Source: Erysipelotrichaceae bacterium (GTDB lineage: Bacteria > Bacillota_I > Bacilli_A > Erysipelotrichales > Erysipelotrichaceae). From it: 5,413 bases of DNA. Shown here piece by piece: positions 4,069 to 5,413 of this stretch. Both the position numbers and the translations under genes were made by a program. The notes under the pieces were generated by a model. That model did no database searches. It was not told the origin of the DNA and saw nothing but the letters and a program-made list of their open reading frames with translations. The stretch covers positions 1 to 5,413 of the forward strand of contig DOKQ01000019.1 in the NCBI GenBank assembly GCA_003510215.1, read 5' to 3'. The stretch's first letter is position 1, and the number at the start of each line of letters is the position of its first letter.

Positions 4069-5413
4069 AGCCTTCACCTCGCTTTGAACCGGCCATATAT
4101 AGACCGAGTTCCTGTTGGGTGGTTTCACGCGGGAAGACTTCACCAACGATTTCACCCTCATACATAACGACAATGCGATCACTCACTTCAAGAACTTCAT
4201 TGAGTTCAAGTGAAATCAATAGTACAGCTTTACCTTCATCACGCTGCTTAATGAGTTGCTGATGAATGTATTCAATGGCACCAACATCCAAGCCACGAGT
4301 CGGTTGTACCGCAATAATTAAATCCGGGTTTTTCTCAACTTCCCTCGCAACAATTGCTTTCTGCTGATTTCCACCAGACATCGAACGTGTCGGTGTCAGC
4401 GGACCTTCACCACTGCGAATGTCATATTGCTCAATCAGCTTCTTGGCATTCATTAATCGGTTTTTAAACTTGATAAATCCCTTGTTCTGATAGTCCTTTA
4501 AAAAATATGTCTGTAACACAAGATTTTCAGCCAGATTGTAATCCAGAACCAGACCATGTTTATGACGATCTTCGGGAATGTGTGAAATGCCGATAATGTT
4601 GCGATGACGAATCGAAGAATGAGTAATATCATTTCCTTTATAGAGGATTTTTCCATCATCGACTCCGACTAAGCCGGTAAGAGCATAGACAAGTTCGGTT
4701 TGTCCATTCCCTTCAATACCTGCTACACATAAGATTTCACCGGCACGAACCTGCAAGGAAACATTCTTCACCAAATCCTTATGGCTAATTTTTGATTTAA
4801 CCGTTAGATGTTCGACGGTAAGCACTGTATCACCGAGCTTTGGTTCGTCCTTAATGACGGTAAAGCTGATCTTTCGACCGACCATCATTTCCGACATCTC
4901 CTCTTTGGAAGTCGTAGCCACATCGACAGTGCCAATGTATTTCCCTTTGCGAAGTACAGAAACACGATGAGCAACTGCTTTAATCTCATTCAGCTTATGT
5001 GTGATAAAAATAATCGATTTACCCTCTTCAATCAGCTGACTCATGATTTTCATCAGTTCATCGATTTCCTGAGGTGTAAGAACCGCTGTCGGCTCATCGA
5101 AAATAAGAATATCATTGTTACGATAGAGCATCTTCAGAATTTCTACACGCTGCTGCATTCCGACAGAAATATCTGAAATCAGTGAATCCGGTTCAATGCG
5201 CAGATTATATTTCTTACTTAACTCAACAACACGTTTACGGGCATCTTCCATTTTTAATACACCCTTATCCACGCTCTCCACTCCTAAAACAATATTCTCC
5301 AAAACAGAAAAATTGTGAACCAACTTAAAATGCTGATGTACCATACCGATTCCTAGATCGTTGGCATCATTTGGATTGGTGATTTTAACTTCTTTCCCTC
5401 GTACTTTGATGAT
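4058..5413 (-). CDS. nupO: Nucleoside ABC transporter ATPase, NupO/YufO-like (5' end missing)
   Basis: This is the C-terminal 451 residues of a double-nucleotide-binding-domain ATPase that continues off the right edge. The missing part (start codon and first Walker A) would be roughly 60 residues by family length. The first visible residues, IIKVRGKEVKITNPNDANDLGIGMVHQHF, hold the Q-loop (Gln27 of the visible chain). Domain 1 then shows the signature ISVGMQQ (82-88), Walker B ILIFDEP (102-108) and the H-loop His139. Domain 2 has a lysine-less P-loop GIEGNGQTEL (232-241), the signature SGGNQQ (346-351), a Walker B without the catalytic Glu (IIAVQPTRGLD) and no switch His (LISLELNE). These degenerate features are normal for the second domain of sugar/nucleoside ATPases of this type, so only domain 1 is likely to hydrolyse ATP. 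It energises the two permeases encoded downstream, whose first start codon lies inside this gene. Confidence 0.93.
   Translation of the reverse strand: MIKVRGKEVKITNPNDANDLGIGMVHQHFKLVHNFSVLENIVLGVESVDKGVLKMEDARKRVVELSKKYNLRIEPDSLISDISVGMQQRVEILKMLYRNNDILIFDEPTAVLTPQEIDELMKIMSQLIEEGKSIIFITHKLNEIKAVAHRVSVLRKGKYIGTVDVATTSKEEMSEMMVGRKISFTVIKDEPKLGDTVLTVEHLTVKSKISHKDLVKNVSLQVRAGEILCVAGIEGNGQTELVYALTGLVGVDDGKILYKGNDITHSSIRHRNIIGISHIPEDRHKHGLVLDYNLAENLVLQTYFLKDYQNKGFIKFKNRLMNAKKLIEQYDIRSGEGPLTPTRSMSGGNQQKAIVAREVEKNPDLIIAVQPTRGLDVGAIEYIHQQLIKQRDEGKAVLLISLELNEVLEVSDRIVVMYEGEIVGEVFPRETTQQELGLYMAGSKRGEGYEH
4074..4080 (-). promoter_or_regulatory. Ribosome binding site of the NupP-like gene, inside the ATPase coding region
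   Basis: The minus strand reads GAGGTGA 5 nt before the ATG at 4068-4066. It lies within the last codons of the ATPase gene and selects the 363-residue permease start over the longer open frame. Confidence 0.75.

Noticed and set aside
4069..4182. N-terminal extension of the NupP-like permease by 38 residues
   Set aside because: The extension lies within the ATPase gene in another frame, is polar and unlike the family, and the internal ATG at 4068 has a proper ribosome binding site.
4808..5176. Plus-strand open frame of 122 codons opposite the ATPase gene
   Set aside because: It is antisense to a well-conserved coding region, has no recognisable family and no supporting ribosome binding site, and its composition is that of a reverse-frame shadow.

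Overview
The window is a compactly packed stretch of a low-GC Gram-positive (Bacillota) chromosome. Every gene I can support lies on the minus strand. The evidence for Bacillota is strong AGGAGG-type ribosome binding sites, sigma-A-like promoters, short hairpin plus U-run terminators, a CcpA cre-like box, and a nucleoside ABC transporter in the B. subtilis nupO-nupP-nupQ order. The species cannot be fixed from the sequence. A gut or host-associated Bacillota such as an erysipelotrichian or lactobacillalian relative is plausible, but that is only an impression.

Read in the direction of transcription (right to left), 5413 to 2027 holds the end of a basic-membrane-protein type nucleoside ABC transporter operon. 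It contains a double-domain ATPase cut by the right edge, then two BPD_transp_2 permeases. The genes overlap (11 nt, then 4 nt ATGA), which suggests translational coupling. The operon closes with a strong UUCG-loop terminator that starts at the last stop codon. The substrate-binding lipoprotein and the operon promoter are presumably beyond the right edge.

Next, 1926 to 1282 encodes a six-helix YczE/YyaS/YitT-type membrane protein with its own promoter. A LacI-family repressor follows (1210 to 230). It probably has its own promoter, and its terminator abuts its stop codon. After 169 bp of regulatory DNA, the first 20 codons of a PTS EIIB-first (glucose/sucrose-family) permease run off the left edge.

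The most informative region is 61-229. It carries two GGMACCGGTTCC-type palindromes, the kind of site LacI-family repressors bind, with centres 32 bp apart (about three helical turns). One fills the spacer between the -35 and -10 of the PTS promoter and the other lies just downstream of the predicted start. A cre-like box lies upstream. The simplest reading is that the adjacent LacI protein represses the PTS gene and releases it on sugar (a ScrR-like sucrose system is the best guess), with CcpA adding carbon catabolite control. The window therefore joins a nucleoside-uptake operon to a sugar-uptake locus, separated by terminators and independent promoters.

No RNA genes, CRISPR, insertion sequences or origins were seen, and no gene-free stretch exceeds 300 bases. 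Nothing here looks like an undescribed system. The interest lies in promoter architecture and in the uncharacterised membrane protein.
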